Shown here: positions 5,130-5,145 of the stretch, in pieces
How the letters are laid out: every line of letters begins with the position of its first letter
Position numbering within the stretch: position 1 is the stretch's first letter
From: Candidatus Altimarinota bacterium
GTDB taxonomy: Bacteria > Patescibacteriota > Gracilibacteria > UBA4473
Direction of reading: 5' to 3'
Assembly: GCA_026982915.1 (NCBI GenBank)
Contig: JALWQU010000113.1
Span: 1-5,145, forward strand
DNA: 5,145 nt
Position numbers and translations under genes: made by a program
The notes under the pieces: model-generated
What the model was told of the DNA's origin: nothing
Databases searched by the model: none
Seen by the model: the letters and a program-made list of their open reading frames with translations, nothing else

Positions 5130-5145
5130 TAGCACTAAGTCAACA

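Noticed and set aside
1..5145. Possible recoding of TGA as glycine (code 25, Gracilibacteria/Absconditabacteria)
   Set aside because: None of the supported genes ends in TGA, which raised the question. However, the 665-aa and 475-aa frames contain no in-frame TGA and use standard GGN glycine codons freely.

Overview
The window looks like a moderately AT-rich bacterial chromosome segment. I suspect an uncultured Patescibacteria/CPR-type lineage, possibly Peregrinibacteria-like. The hints are a V/A-type ATPase operon in a bacterium-like setting, start codons without Shine-Dalgarno sequences, proteins of unknown family, and gene gaps filled with small GTCATTCTGA-ended palindromic repeats. This taxonomic guess is weak. 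The genetic code is standard: the long genes contain no in-frame TGA and use ordinary GGN glycine codons.

Region 1 (1-2219, + strand) is the 3' end of a rotary V/A-type ATPase operon. It holds the C-terminal 63 codons of a Lys/Glu/Ala-rich helical protein, probably the G/H-type peripheral-stalk subunit. After a 28-base gap comes a complete membrane subunit I (a-subunit homologue, 665 aa), whose C-terminal half carries the proton-path arginine. The stalk subunit would join the catalytic head to the cytosolic arm of subunit I, and subunit I would pass ions against a c-ring that is not encoded here.

Region 2 (2220-2884) separates convergent gene sets and has no confident gene. It holds a decayed CAAATCC/GGATTTG palindrome and three related small inverted-repeat elements (2295-2396, 2410 to about 2500, and 2580-2671). 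Two of these share a TAGGA plus T-run right flank. There is also a 10-bp inverted repeat, a doubtful 46-codon ORF, and an intrinsic-terminator-like hairpin oriented for the minus-strand genes.

Region 3 (2885-5145, - strand) holds three co-directional genes of unknown function. A 475-aa protein lies upstream and may continue past the window edge. It is followed by a 53-aa helical protein (3457-3618) and a 169-aa protein with a disordered N-terminus and a charged helical C-terminus (2885-3394). A promoter-like TTGATT-16-TATAGT lies just after the 475-aa gene and could drive the two small genes. Nothing in the sequence links this group to the ATPase, and no function can be assigned.
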